Notes under the pieces: model-generated
Seen by the model: only the letters and a program-made list of their open reading frames with translations
Told to the model about the DNA's origin: nothing
Database searches by the model: none
Translations under genes and position numbers: made by a program
Assembly: GCA_045105775.1 (NCBI GenBank)
Contig: JBGCDW010000132.1
Coordinates: 11,739 to 75,738, forward strand
Reading direction: 5' to 3'
Source of the DNA: Aureispira sp045105775
GTDB taxonomy: Bacteria > Bacteroidota > Bacteroidia > Chitinophagales > Saprospiraceae
Length of the DNA stretch: 64,000 nucleotides
Part shown: positions 1 through 8,149 of the stretch, piece after piece
Layout of the letters: every line of letters starts with the position of its first letter
Numbering within the stretch: the first letter of the stretch is position 1

Positions 1-615
1 TTTACCTTTGGTATGGAATCCTTGTTATTATCGGCATTAGCACCTGAAAAAAGAGCCGTTCAATTGATTAGAGATACAGAATGGGTACATGGAAACAACT
101 CCAAAACGCTTCAAGATAGTACACTGTATTTAGCAACGTATCGAAGTTATTACGAACGACCCGATAGTTTTTATCAGCATAGTAGTGCCAATCCTAAGTA
201 CATGAATTTTCCACCCAGTTCTTATCAGCGCGCGCGAGGCCGTTATACCCCTTTTCCAACGGTGGCGGAAATCAAACAAAATTTGACCTTTGAACCCACT
301 TTAGAGGATGTGTATACCCAACAAACGACGATCAATGTACCTATAAAAATTAACAATATAGGAACAGAGGCGTGGAGTAGTGAAACGGTACAAATTGCTT
401 ATCATTGGTGGGCGCAAGATACCGTAGTGCATTGGGAGGGAGAGCGAAGTGTCTTAGAAGTGGATTTATTGCCACAAAGCAGCCATCAGCAATATATGGT
501 AATACACCTGCCTCAAAATGCAGGGGAGTATGTGTTGCAGGTGGATTTGATCGGTGGGCAAACGATAGGTTGGTGTCATTATCCCGCTTGGTATCCCATT
601 CGTGTAGAAGAATAG
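1..615 (+). CDS. Partial protein with C-terminal beta-sandwich domain
   Basis: The reading frame is open to the left edge of the window, so this is probably the C-terminal part of a longer protein; an ATG at 13 could be a start but has no room for a visible ribosome-binding site. The last ~100 residues read like an Ig-like beta-sandwich (NIGTEAW, then YHWW, then an Asn/Gly-rich GEYVLQVDLIGG strand near the end). Such domains are found attached to bacterial glycosyltransferases and other cell-surface enzymes. No membrane helix or catalytic motif is visible in what remains. The stop is 35 bases before the next gene, a membrane glycosyltransferase, so the two are probably co-transcribed and may work on the same glycan. 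The function itself is not recognised. Confidence 0.6.
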   Translation, partial: FTFGMESLLLSALAPEKRAVQLIRDTEWVHGNNSKTLQDSTLYLATYRSYYERPDSFYQHSSANPKYMNFPPSSYQRARGRYTPFPTVAEIKQNLTFEPTLEDVYTQQTTINVPIKINNIGTEAWSSETVQIAYHWWAQDTVVHWEGERSVLEVDLLPQSSHQQYMVIHLPQNAGEYVLQVDLIGGQTIGWCHYPAWYPIRVEE

Positions 616-650
616 TTTGTAACTTAGCCTTATAAAAAATAACAGCTACC

Positions 651-2603
651 ATGACGCAAAAATACAGAACAGAGCAGCTACTATTAGGCATCTGTTTGCT
701 TGTTGGCTTATTGCTACGAGTAGGCGATCCTAGTGATTGGGCTTTCATCAATGATGAATTGAGCACTTGGGCCAAGGTGAGTTATGACAGTGTGGGTGGT
801 GTGATAGACAATATCAAAGCCGTAGATTCGCACCCCGTGGGGATGTATGTCTTTGTGTATTACTGGACAGGAATTTTTGGGACGAGTGAATGGGCCATTA
901 AGCTGCCTTTTTTATTGATGTCCTTAGGAGTAATGGGTTTGGTGTATCAATTGGGCAAATTGTGGTTCTCCAGAACGACAGGCTTACTGGCCTTGGCGGC
1001 TTTTGCTAGTTTGCAATTTCCGATTTGGTGGAGCCATATTGCACGGCAGTACCAGAGTGGTTCTTTCTTGACCTTATTGATGGTGTATTGCTGGACACAG
1101 TGGTTGGTAGAAGGCAAAACAGAAAAACGTTACTGGTGGGGGTTTGTATTGGCAGGAACTGCCGCCTGTTACAATCATTATTTCAGTGGCTTGTTTGCCG
1201 CTTTGGTAGGGCTGACAGGCTTGTTGTGGGTGAGCCGCGCTCAATTGCTAAAATACCTTTTGGCAGGCGTAGTAATGGTAGGCTTGTTTTTGCCTCATAT
1301 TTCTATTACGCTGTATCAATTGCAATATGCCGATGGGCATTTGTGGTATGGCGTGCCCGATAGTAGTTTTTTTACTCGGCATATTCGTTACCTCTTTCAT
1401 TATTCTTGGTATTGTTTGATAACTACAGGAGTGCTGGCCTTGCTGGGGCTAGGGCATTATTGTTATACAAAAAACAAAGCAGTTGCAACGACCACCCCCG
1501 CCACCAAATTGCGACTAACAGCCCTGCTTTGGTTTACAGGATTGCCTTTGTTTGGGTATTGGTACTCGGTGCAGTTTTCGCCTATTTTGCGCCCATCACA
1601 CTTGCTCTTTTCGTTTCCCTATCTCTTATTGTTGTTGTTTTCTTTTTATAATAACCAATGGAAAAGTTGGCCTGTGGCAATAATAGTCGGCATTATAATA
1701 GTGGTCAACACCACCAGTTTAGTCCACCATCGTCGGCATTTTGAGGTGGTACACACGCATCCTTACAAGCATTTCATACAACACACCAAGGCATTTTTGG
1801 AGGAGCAGGAGCGCGATTCTGTGAGCATTGTTTTGGGCGAAAACCCCTTGTATTTATCGTATTACCAAGATTATTACAAGAGCCCTTTTGAACATCATAG
1901 CAGTTTTAAACCAGATTTGACCGTCCACCAATTGCAGCAAATTATAGCAAAAGAAAATCGCCCTTATCTCATTGTGGGTTCCTTGGCAGATGCGCCATTG
2001 GCGTGTGCCTTGTCTGCCTATCCCTATGTGTATAAGCGTTCTTATGGTATTAATTACTCGTATCATATTTTGTCCAAATACCCAGAAGACGATCAAGCAC
2101 CAAGCATCACCCTATTTGAAGAAAAGCAAGATTGGGAAACCAAGCCTTATTGGAATTTTACAACCAATAACATACAACAAGATTCTACAGGCAGACGTTA
2201 TTACAACCTAAAGGAAGAGTGGGGGCCTAATTTTACAGCTCCTTTTGATAGTTTAACCCCTACAAAGCATTGTTTTGTGGATGTAGCCTTATCTTTGCAA
2301 ACAATAGATAGCAATAGTTGGCAAGCGAATGGCGTTTTGGTCGTAGAATTGCTGAATGAACAAGACAGTACACTGGCTTGGTATGGTCAGGAAGCCAAGC
2401 AGCAATTGGAACCTGCTCAAGGAGCACAAACATTGTATTTGAGTTATCGTTTGGTACATCAGGCTGTTTATCAGCACGAGCAAGCTATGCAGCTCAAGGT
2501 GTATTATTGGAACCGAGAAAAACAAGCAGTACAGTTAAATCATTTTGCTATTAGAATACGTCAAGACAATCCAATTTTGTACAAAGATACCCAACCCTTC
2601 TAA
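651..2603 (+). CDS. GT39/ArnT-like integral membrane glycosyltransferase
   Basis: 650 residues with about ten hydrophobic helices in residues 8-380 and a soluble C-terminal part of ~270 residues. The first extracytoplasmic loop carries an acidic motif (INDELSTW, about residues 33-40) followed by DSHPVGMY, the arrangement of the PMT_2/GT39 family, which transfers sugars from polyprenyl-phosphate donors to lipids, glycans or proteins outside the membrane. The donor and acceptor cannot be read from sequence. The C-terminal domain contains a beta-rich segment rather than TPRs. It starts 35 bases after the truncated gene upstream and ends 16 bases before gldA, which suggests one plus-strand transcript. 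Family assignment is fairly safe; the substrate is unknown. Confidence 0.8.
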   Translation: MTQKYRTEQLLLGICLLVGLLLRVGDPSDWAFINDELSTWAKVSYDSVGGVIDNIKAVDSHPVGMYVFVYYWTGIFGTSEWAIKLPFLLMSLGVMGLVYQLGKLWFSRTTGLLALAAFASLQFPIWWSHIARQYQSGSFLTLLMVYCWTQWLVEGKTEKRYWWGFVLAGTAACYNHYFSGLFAALVGLTGLLWVSRAQLLKYLLAGVVMVGLFLPHISITLYQLQYADGHLWYGVPDSSFFTRHIRYLFHYSWYCLITTGVLALLGLGHYCYTKNKAVATTTPATKLRLTALLWFTGLPLFGYWYSVQFSPILRPSHLLFSFPYLLLLLFSFYNNQWKSWPVAIIVGIIIVVNTTSLVHHRRHFEVVHTHPYKHFIQHTKAFLEEQERDSVSIVLGENPLYLSYYQDYYKSPFEHHSSFKPDLTVHQLQQIIAKENRPYLIVGSLADAPLACALSAYPYVYKRSYGINYSYHILSKYPEDDQAPSITLFEEKQDWETKPYWNFTTNNIQQDSTGRRYYNLKEEWGPNFTAPFDSLTPTKHCFVDVALSLQTIDSNSWQANGVLVVELLNEQDSTLAWYGQEAKQQLEPAQGAQTLYLSYRLVHQAVYQHEQAMQLKVYYWNREKQAVQLNHFAIRIRQDNPILYKDTQPF

Positions 2604-2619
2604 CTACAACTAATCTTTT

Positions 2620-3537
2620 ATGTCCGTTATAGTATCCAACTTAACCAAAGTATACGGCGAGCAACATGCCGTTAATAATATTAGTTTTGAAGCTCATAAA
2701 GGAGAAATTTTAGGCTTTTTGGGCCCCAATGGAGCAGGCAAGACCACCACTATGAAAATGATTACTTGTTTTGTGCCACCGACCAAGGGCCATATACAAG
2801 TATGTGGATTTGATGTACAGAAAAATCCAATGGAAGTACGCCAACGAATTGGTTATTTGCCAGAGCACAATCCGCTTTATTTGGATATGTATGTCAAGGA
2901 ATATTTGTTGTTTGTGGCAGGGTTGCACAAGGTTTCTAAAAAACGCCAAGCAGTAGAAGAAATGATTCTACGAACAGGACTGGAGCGCGAGCAGCACAAA
3001 TTAATCAATTCTTTGTCCAAAGGGTATCGACAGCGTGTGGGCTTGGCACAAGCGATGTTGCACGATCCAGAGGTGCTTATTCTGGATGAGCCAACTTCAG
3101 GGTTAGATCCGAACCAGTTGGTTGAAATCCGAAAATTGATCCGTTCCTTGGGAGAGGAAAAAACAGTGATCTTTTCTTCACATATTATGCAAGAAGTACA
3201 AGCCTTGTGTGATCGGGTTATTATTATCAATCAGGGCAATATGGCGGCTAATAATACCCTAGAAAAATTGCAACAAAACAGTGACGAAGAACAGTATATT
3301 ACCGTAGGATTTGATAAAGCACCTCCTTTGGCTGTACTCAAAGAGTTAGAACAAGTAATGGCAATTGAAACGTTGAATGGAAAACATTTGTATATGCTCA
3401 GAGCTGCTGGAACCGAAGATATTCGACCTGCTATTTTTCATTTTGCGGTTGCTAATGGCTTGGTGATTCTAGAAATGCAACGCAAAGTTTCCACTATTGA
3501 AGATGTATTTCAGCAAGTAACACGATCTGATCAATAA
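2620..3537 (+). CDS. gldA: Gliding motility-associated ABC transporter ATP-binding subunit GldA
   Basis: 305-residue ABC ATPase. Walker A GPNGAGKT is at about residues 35-42, the signature LSKGYRQR at 132-139, Walker B LILDEP at 153-158, and the switch His in FSSHIMQEV near 185. The LSKGYRQR signature, the motif GYLPEHNPLY after the Q-loop region and the ~80-residue C-terminal extension fit GldA of Bacteroidota, the ATPase of the GldA-GldF-GldG transporter needed for gliding in Flavobacterium johnsoniae. GldF and GldG are not in this window. It follows the GT39-like gene by 16 bases. A generic ABC-2 exporter ATPase is the alternative, since this family shades into other Bacteroidota exporters. 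Confidence 0.85.
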   Translation: MSVIVSNLTKVYGEQHAVNNISFEAHKGEILGFLGPNGAGKTTTMKMITCFVPPTKGHIQVCGFDVQKNPMEVRQRIGYLPEHNPLYLDMYVKEYLLFVAGLHKVSKKRQAVEEMILRTGLEREQHKLINSLSKGYRQRVGLAQAMLHDPEVLILDEPTSGLDPNQLVEIRKLIRSLGEEKTVIFSSHIMQEVQALCDRVIIINQGNMAANNTLEKLQQNSDEEQYITVGFDKAPPLAVLKELEQVMAIETLNGKHLYMLRAAGTEDIRPAIFHFAVANGLVILEMQRKVSTIEDVFQQVTRSDQ

Positions 3538-3557
3538 ATTGGTTGTGTAGTCTAAGC

Positions 3558-3565
3558 TATTTTTG
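3558..3565 (+). promoter_or_regulatory. Bacteroidota -7 element TATTTTTG
   Basis: TATTTTTG matches the Bacteroidota consensus TAnnTTTG exactly and lies 14 bases before the ATG at 3579. It would give a very short leader. It also argues against the TTG codon at 3543 as start, because that would place the promoter inside the gene. The -33 TTTG is not clear. Confidence 0.45.
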
Positions 3566-3578
3566 CGATTTTTGCGCC

Positions 3579-4436
3579 ATGATGATAACACGTATAAAAA
3601 AACTAGGATACTTATTGCTATTGTGTGTTTGGAATTGGGCTTGCCAATCCAACGGCAATTCAACCAAAACGATAGAAGCTCCACTGGCCAGAGTAGGCAG
3701 CAGTGAATTGTATCCAACGGATGTAGCAGGGATTGGCACAGGCATGTCTGAACAAGACAGTTTGTATCAAATGCAATTGCATGTAGAGCAATGGATTAGA
3801 GATGAATTGATGCTAGAGGTAGCCAAAAGAAACATTGATGTAGGCGAGAAGATAGAGCGTATGGTGCGGGATTATGAATCGACCCTCATTATGAATGCTT
3901 ATGAGGAAGCCCTAATCGAACAACGGCTCAATCCAGAAGTAACCCCTCAAGAAATTGCCACTTATTACAGCCAAAACAAAGAACAGTACCAAGCTGGTAT
4001 GAGCTGGGTGCGTTGTCACTTTGTAAAAGTTAGGCGCAATGTCCCCAATCTTCAACAACTCAAGAAATGGTTCAAATCAGACAAAGGGGTAGATTTTGAG
4101 CAAGTGAAGCTATTTTGTGCCAAGAACAAAACCATTCATATTCTCAATGAGGATTTGTGGATTGAGTATGACAAAATTGTAGCAGCACTGCCCGAAAACA
4201 GCATTTCCAAACGCCATCGTGAGAAACAATCCATCTTGGATAGAAGTGATGACCAATTTCAGTATTTGCTCCAAATTTTTGAATACCGCGACAAGGAAGA
4301 TGCGGCTCCATTGTCACAAGTACAAGACGAAATTGTTCGCATCATCTTACACCAGCGTCGCAATAAAATTCTTCAGGATCTGAGAAAAGAGGTGTACGAA
4401 AAAGCCAAAGAAGAGGGGCGTTTTGAAATTTATTAG
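3579..4436 (+). CDS. SurA-N-like lipoprotein (peptidyl-prolyl isomerase-type chaperone)
   Basis: 285 residues from the ATG at 3579 (MMITRIKK); a second ATG follows directly. The N-terminus is a lipoprotein signal with a hydrophobic stretch ending in NWAC, so Cys20 or so is probably lipidated. The rest is helical and resembles the SurA N-terminal chaperone fold (ELMLEVAKRN; NPEVTPQEIATYY). A parvulin domain cannot be recognised with confidence. In Bacteroidota such genes often precede surA and moxR, as here apart from an intervening cupin gene. The likely role is a periplasmic chaperone for outer-membrane or secreted proteins. A longer TTG-started form beginning at 3543 is unlikely because it lacks a normal signal and would run through the putative promoter. 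Confidence 0.7.
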   Translation: MMITRIKKLGYLLLLCVWNWACQSNGNSTKTIEAPLARVGSSELYPTDVAGIGTGMSEQDSLYQMQLHVEQWIRDELMLEVAKRNIDVGEKIERMVRDYESTLIMNAYEEALIEQRLNPEVTPQEIATYYSQNKEQYQAGMSWVRCHFVKVRRNVPNLQQLKKWFKSDKGVDFEQVKLFCAKNKTIHILNEDLWIEYDKIVAALPENSISKRHREKQSILDRSDDQFQYLLQIFEYRDKEDAAPLSQVQDEIVRIILHQRRNKILQDLRKEVYEKAKEEGRFEIY

Positions 4437-4451
4437 AACAGTGGAAGTGGA

Positions 4452-5165
4452 TTACTGGGTTTGAATATCTTTAATGCGATTGGCAGATTTTCCATTCACC
4501 ATAGTTCTATTAATCATAGGATGATTTTCATCCTCTGGCCCAAAATCAGAATCGGGATGAAAAGCAATGACCACTAATTCTTCTGTTACATCTGTCTTGA
4601 AGCTGTGTGTACCATCTTGGTGGATGATAAACAAGTCGCCAGCTTGCAGTGCGATGGTTTGGTCGGGCGTAATACACTGGCCTTGGCCTTTGTAAATCAA
4701 GCCCACTCGATCGGAAGGGTGTTGGTGTGCCGTTTGATTAATATTGGCTGGGAAAAACAGCGCATTGAGGCAAGGATCGCCTTTTTTGATAGGAGGAATG
4801 AGCAAACTATCGGTACAGCCATCTATGTACTTCAATCTTCCTTTTTGTTCTACAGGGCCGCCTATAGAAAACAAACCATAGTAGTTGGTTTTTTCTATAA
4901 TAATGCCTTCGCCCCCAACTAGAGTAGCCGAAGCACCTGGGATGCAAAAATACATCCCTTCTTTGAGGGGGATTTCTAAATCATTGTAATGTAATAATGC
5001 TGCCCCCTTAGATACAAAACCAAAGTAAGTAGATTGGTTGTTTGAGAAATGGAATACTTTTCCGTCTGTAAAGCCATACAGATTATTGGGGTAGTGGTTG
5101 CCTTCTTCATTGTTACAAACCAATCCGTGTACTAATTTGTAATTTGAATAAGATAAGTTGCTCAT
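4452..5165 (-). CDS. Bicupin-fold protein of unknown substrate
   Basis: 237 residues, no signal peptide, probably cytoplasmic. Two cupin-like halves are visible. The N-terminal half (about 55-100, LKEGMYFCIPGASATL) has lost the metal-binding histidines. The C-terminal half (about 140-210) keeps HQHPSDRVG...GQGQ, then LQAGDLFIIHQDGTHSF, so one metal site may remain. Cupins of this kind bind small acids or sugars or act as isomerases or dioxygenases; no specific reaction can be assigned. It lies on the minus strand between the SurA-N-like lipoprotein (15 bases tail to tail) and surA, breaking an arrangement that is usually contiguous. It looks like a later insertion without other mobile marks. 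Confidence 0.7.
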   Translation of the reverse strand: MSNLSYSNYKLVHGLVCNNEEGNHYPNNLYGFTDGKVFHFSNNQSTYFGFVSKGAALLHYNDLEIPLKEGMYFCIPGASATLVGGEGIIIEKTNYYGLFSIGGPVEQKGRLKYIDGCTDSLLIPPIKKGDPCLNALFFPANINQTAHQHPSDRVGLIYKGQGQCITPDQTIALQAGDLFIIHQDGTHSFKTDVTEELVVIAFHPDSDFGPEDENHPMINRTMVNGKSANRIKDIQTQ

Positions 5166-5268
5166 TATTATTGGTATTAACTAATTGTTGGTCTTTGGGA
5201 ATATCCTATGTACGCTAGACGAAGTTGTTTACAGAGATTATGACTATTGCAATAATTTTTTTTGTAAA

Positions 5269-5430
5269 TCAAAAGAAAGCACTAAATATAGCACCTAAAA
5301 TGAACAGTAGTAATGATATTCCCCTTCTTTTTACCAACAAGCACCCCCAAACAGCAGCAATTCCAATAGAAAGCTTTACTTTTGTGGCCTTGTTTACGTT
5401 TATTATAAAGATAAACCAGAAATCTGGCAC
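5269..5430 (-). CDS. Possible small two-helix membrane protein or gene remnant
   Basis: A 53-residue minus-strand frame with GTG start. It shows an N-terminal hydrophobic patch (DFWFIFII), a helix KLSIGIAAVWGCLLV, the basic loop KRRG and a second helix GISLLLFILGAIF ending in FSAFF. The hydrophobic-basic-hydrophobic pattern looks protein-like. There is no ribosome-binding site or ATG, and an open frame extends further upstream into surA antisense. It could be the tail of a decayed gene. Low confidence. Confidence 0.2.
   Translation of the reverse strand: MPDFWFIFIINVNKATKVKLSIGIAAVWGCLLVKRRGISLLLFILGAIFSAFF
5377..5384 (+). promoter_or_regulatory. Putative -7 element for surA (TACTTTTG)
   Basis: TACTTTTG fits TAnnTTTG and lies 101 bases upstream of the surA ATG at 5486. 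No convincing TTTG sits at the -33 position, so the call rests on one element. Confidence 0.3.
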
Positions 5431-5485
5431 TATATAGGTGTTGAAACAAGCATTTAGATCTTGAAAATTAGATAGAAGAACTATT

Positions 5486-6877
5486 ATGAATAAAATTTGG
5501 ATAGCCCTAGGATTATTGTTGTGGACAAGTAGCATGGTATTAGGACAGAGAAAACAAGTAGATCGTGTTATTGCCATTGTTGGGAATCACATTATTTTGC
5601 AATCTGACCTAGAAGCACAAATCAAAGTGTTGCAAAATCAAAGTCAAGGCGCGCCACTGCCCGATGATGCACGCAGTTTTGTCTTTGATCAGTTACTTGC
5701 CAATGCTTTGATGTTGGCAGAAGCAGAAAAAGACAGTTTGGTGGTCGATGATGCCGAGGTGCAAGTACAGTTGGATACGCGTATTAAAACCATTATGGGG
5801 TATATGAATAATTCTGTAGAGAAGTTTAGAGAATTCTATGGCATGCGCCCTGCCGAAATGAAGGATTTTATGCGCGATCAAATGCGCGACCAGTTGGTAC
5901 AGCAACGGATGCAGCAACAAATCATGTCGAGCATTACCATTACACCACAAGAAGTTAAGAACTTCTTTGAAACGATTCCAAGAGATAGTTTGCCCTATTT
6001 TAGCTCGGAGGTAGAGTTGGCAGAAGTGGTCATCAAACCCAAGATTAACCCCATTGAGGACAATCGTGCCAAGCAACTTGCCCGCAATTTGTTGATTCAA
6101 ATTGTATCCGATAGCGTAGATTTTGAATTATTGGCCACAAAGTATTCGGATGATAGAGGTTCGGCAGCACTAGGTGGAAATCTGGGTGTGCAGCCTCGGG
6201 GTAATTTAGTCCCTGAATTTGAGGCAGCAGCCTACCAACTCAAACCTGATGAAGTCTCTGAAGTAGTCAAAACAGAGTATGGGTATCACATTATTCAATT
6301 GATCAATCGATTGGGAAACACCATCAATACCCGCCACATTCTCATTCGCCCCAAGGTAACTACAGAAGATCGAGAAAAAGCATTCAATGATTTGGATAGC
6401 ATTAGAACATTGATTTCCAATGACTCGATTTCATTTTCGGCGGCTATTGCCGAATACTCTGAAGAGGAATTTAGTAAAACTAGAGCAGGGCGTATTATGA
6501 ATCCTATGACAGGGGAGCCTTATTTTGAGTTGGGGGATTTGGACCCGAGTATTTATTTTGCCATTGATGGCCTCAATGAAGGAGATATTACCAAAGTAAT
6601 TGAGTACGAAACGCCTACAGGAGAGAAGCAATTTAGAATTGTGAAATTATTGCGCCGTTCAGAGCCGCATGTCGCCAATTTGCAGGATGATTATTCCAAG
6701 ATTAGAAATGCAGCCTTAGAATCCAAAAAGGGGCGTTACATCATGGATTGGATTGATAGCAAAATTCCGAGCAATTATATTGAGATCAAAATGGACAATT
6801 TAGGAGCGGATGCAGAAGCCATGGGCAATAGCGCAGCACTCAAAAAATGGATCAATTCCAATGGTGCACGCCCATAA
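5486..6877 (+). CDS. surA: Periplasmic chaperone / peptidyl-prolyl isomerase SurA
   Basis: 463 residues. The signal peptide (MNKIWIALGLLLWTSSMVLG) is followed by QRKQVDRVIAIVGNHIILQSDL, the SurA N-terminal start. The N-domain runs to about residue 170. Two parvulin-type domains follow: the first has KYSDDRGSAALGGNLG and YGYHIIQL (about 210-270), the second begins with NTRHILIRPK (about 278) and is more divergent. SurA escorts unfolded outer-membrane proteins across the periplasm to the BAM machine. It is followed by moxR 168 bases downstream, a common neighbour pair in Bacteroidota. Start choice is supported by the signal peptide. Confidence 0.9.
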   Translation: MNKIWIALGLLLWTSSMVLGQRKQVDRVIAIVGNHIILQSDLEAQIKVLQNQSQGAPLPDDARSFVFDQLLANALMLAEAEKDSLVVDDAEVQVQLDTRIKTIMGYMNNSVEKFREFYGMRPAEMKDFMRDQMRDQLVQQRMQQQIMSSITITPQEVKNFFETIPRDSLPYFSSEVELAEVVIKPKINPIEDNRAKQLARNLLIQIVSDSVDFELLATKYSDDRGSAALGGNLGVQPRGNLVPEFEAAAYQLKPDEVSEVVKTEYGYHIIQLINRLGNTINTRHILIRPKVTTEDREKAFNDLDSIRTLISNDSISFSAAIAEYSEEEFSKTRAGRIMNPMTGEPYFELGDLDPSIYFAIDGLNEGDITKVIEYETPTGEKQFRIVKLLRRSEPHVANLQDDYSKIRNAALESKKGRYIMDWIDSKIPSNYIEIKMDNLGADAEAMGNSAALKKWINSNGARP

Positions 6878-7045
6878 GCATGGGTATTAAGCTTATTTTA
6901 ACAGGCTTAAACTCGGCTATTGAGGGAAGTTTTTATATTTTGAAGGCATTATTCCTAAAAGAACAATCTTAGAGGTTAGAGAAAAGGTACAAGTGATGAA
7001 CACGTATATTTTTTAACTAGACAATAGAAAAGAAAATACAGCAGT

Positions 7046-8008
7046 ATGAAATTCAATAGTGACGTAGAGGCGGTGGATGCCTTGGCCGCATCTTATGAGA
7101 AATTGCGCAAAGAAATATCCAAAGTAATTGTAGGGCAAGAAGATGTTGTCAAATCGGTTCTTATCTCTTTGTTTTGTGATGGGCACAGCCTTTTGGTAGG
7201 GGTGCCAGGGTTGGCCAAAACCTTACTCGTAAACACTATTTCTAAGGCATTAGATTTAGAATTTAAGCGCATACAGTTTACACCAGACTTAATGCCTTCG
7301 GATATTACAGGGGCAGAGGTAATGGATGAGAATCGCAAATTCTCTTTTCACAAAGGGCCTTTGTTTACCAATATTTTGTTGGCAGATGAGATTAATCGTA
7401 CCCCGCCCAAGACACAAGCTGCTTTGTTGGAGGCCATGCAAGAACGTTCGGTAACTGTGGCAGGATATCGTCATATATTGCCCAAACCATTCTTGGTATT
7501 GGCTACTCAAAACCCAATTGAGCAGGAGGGAACTTATCCCTTGCCCGAAGCGCAATTAGACCGCTTTATGTTCAATATCTTTTTGGATTATCCTTCTTAT
7601 GAAGAAGAAGTAAATATTGTAAAAGGAACCACATCTATCAACAAGGAGGTCGTGAACGGTGTATTGAGTGCCGAAGAAATTATCTTTTTCCAGCAATTGG
7701 TTCGTCAGATTCCTATTCCTGACAATGTGTTGGAATATGCGGTGAGTTTGGTACACAAATCTAGACCAAATACGGCACTGGCAACCGATTTTGTGAACAA
7801 TTATGTATCTTGGGGGGCAGGGCCAAGAGCCTCACAATCATTGGTGTTAGCTGCCAAATGCCACGCTGCTGTTAGTGGCAAATACTCGCCCGATATTGAA
7901 GACGTACGCGCTATTGCCAAGTATGTGTTGCGCCATCGTGTAGTACGTAATTACAAAGCAGAAGCTGAAGGTATTTCTATTGAAGATGTCGTAGAACAGT
8001 TGTTTTAG
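7046..8008 (+). CDS. MoxR-family AAA+ ATPase
   Basis: 320 residues. Walker A is GVPGLAKT (about 53-60), Walker B LLADEINR (about 112-119), sensor 1 ATQNPIEQEGTYPLPEAQ with the MoxR-typical arginine AQLDRF. C-terminal residues form the AAA lid. MoxR ATPases act as chaperones or assembly factors, often with DUF58/von Willebrand proteins; the DUF58 partner expected next door is instead at 25432, some 17 kb away. The gene follows surA and ends in a strong intrinsic terminator at 8032-8070. Confidence 0.92.
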   Translation: MKFNSDVEAVDALAASYEKLRKEISKVIVGQEDVVKSVLISLFCDGHSLLVGVPGLAKTLLVNTISKALDLEFKRIQFTPDLMPSDITGAEVMDENRKFSFHKGPLFTNILLADEINRTPPKTQAALLEAMQERSVTVAGYRHILPKPFLVLATQNPIEQEGTYPLPEAQLDRFMFNIFLDYPSYEEEVNIVKGTTSINKEVVNGVLSAEEIIFFQQLVRQIPIPDNVLEYAVSLVHKSRPNTALATDFVNNYVSWGAGPRASQSLVLAAKCHAAVSGKYSPDIEDVRAIAKYVLRHRVVRNYKAEAEGISIEDVVEQLF

Positions 8009-8031
8009 AGCAAATTCAAACAAGATAATAT

Positions 8032-8070
8032 AAAAATGCAACCCTAGATGTATTCTAAGGTTGCATTTTT
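8032..8070 (+). terminator. Intrinsic terminator of moxR
   Basis: Stem AAAAATGCAACC/GGTTGCATTTTT with a second short stem TAGA/TCTA inside, then a long T run to 8073. It lies 23 bases after the moxR stop. Confidence 0.85.
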
Positions 8071-8107
8071 TTTGATGCCCGATGGTGAGGGCAGGGGCGG
8101 TACGCGA

Positions 8108-8149
8108 GGGCAGCGTAGGGGCGCAAAATCTTGCGCCCCTACTCTGCCC
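8108..8149. repeat. Palindromic GTAGGGGCG hairpin between convergent genes
   Basis: GTAGGGGCGCAA (8115-8126) pairs perfectly with TTGCGCCCCTAC (8131-8142) around a 4-base loop. After one mismatch, GGGCAG (8108-8113) pairs with CTGCCC (8144-8149), giving 18 pairs in total. The right arm covers the stop codon of the HMG-CoA synthase gene. Its GC content stands out from the AT-rich surroundings. The core is related to the hairpin at 32960-32988. It probably stops minus-strand transcripts or is a dispersed palindromic repeat. Confidence 0.75.

Larger units (their letters stand above)
5166..5485. other. Intergenic region between cupin gene and surA
   Basis: 320 bases between divergent genes. It must hold both promoters. 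A -7 element TACTTTTG is at 5377-5384 in the surA direction. On the minus strand a 53-codon frame (GTG start at 5430, stop at 5269) reads as a small two-helix membrane protein with WFIFII and GISLLLFILGAIF; it has no good start and may be a remnant. Confidence 0.5.

Noticed and set aside
3543..3578. TTG-started longer form of the SurA-N-like lipoprotein
   Set aside because: It adds 12 residues in front of a lipoprotein signal and would contain the TATTTTTG element; the ATG at 3579 fits better.
5693..6100. 135-codon frame antisense to surA
   Set aside because: It lies wholly inside a strongly supported gene, has no signal or family resemblance and follows from codon usage of the sense strand.
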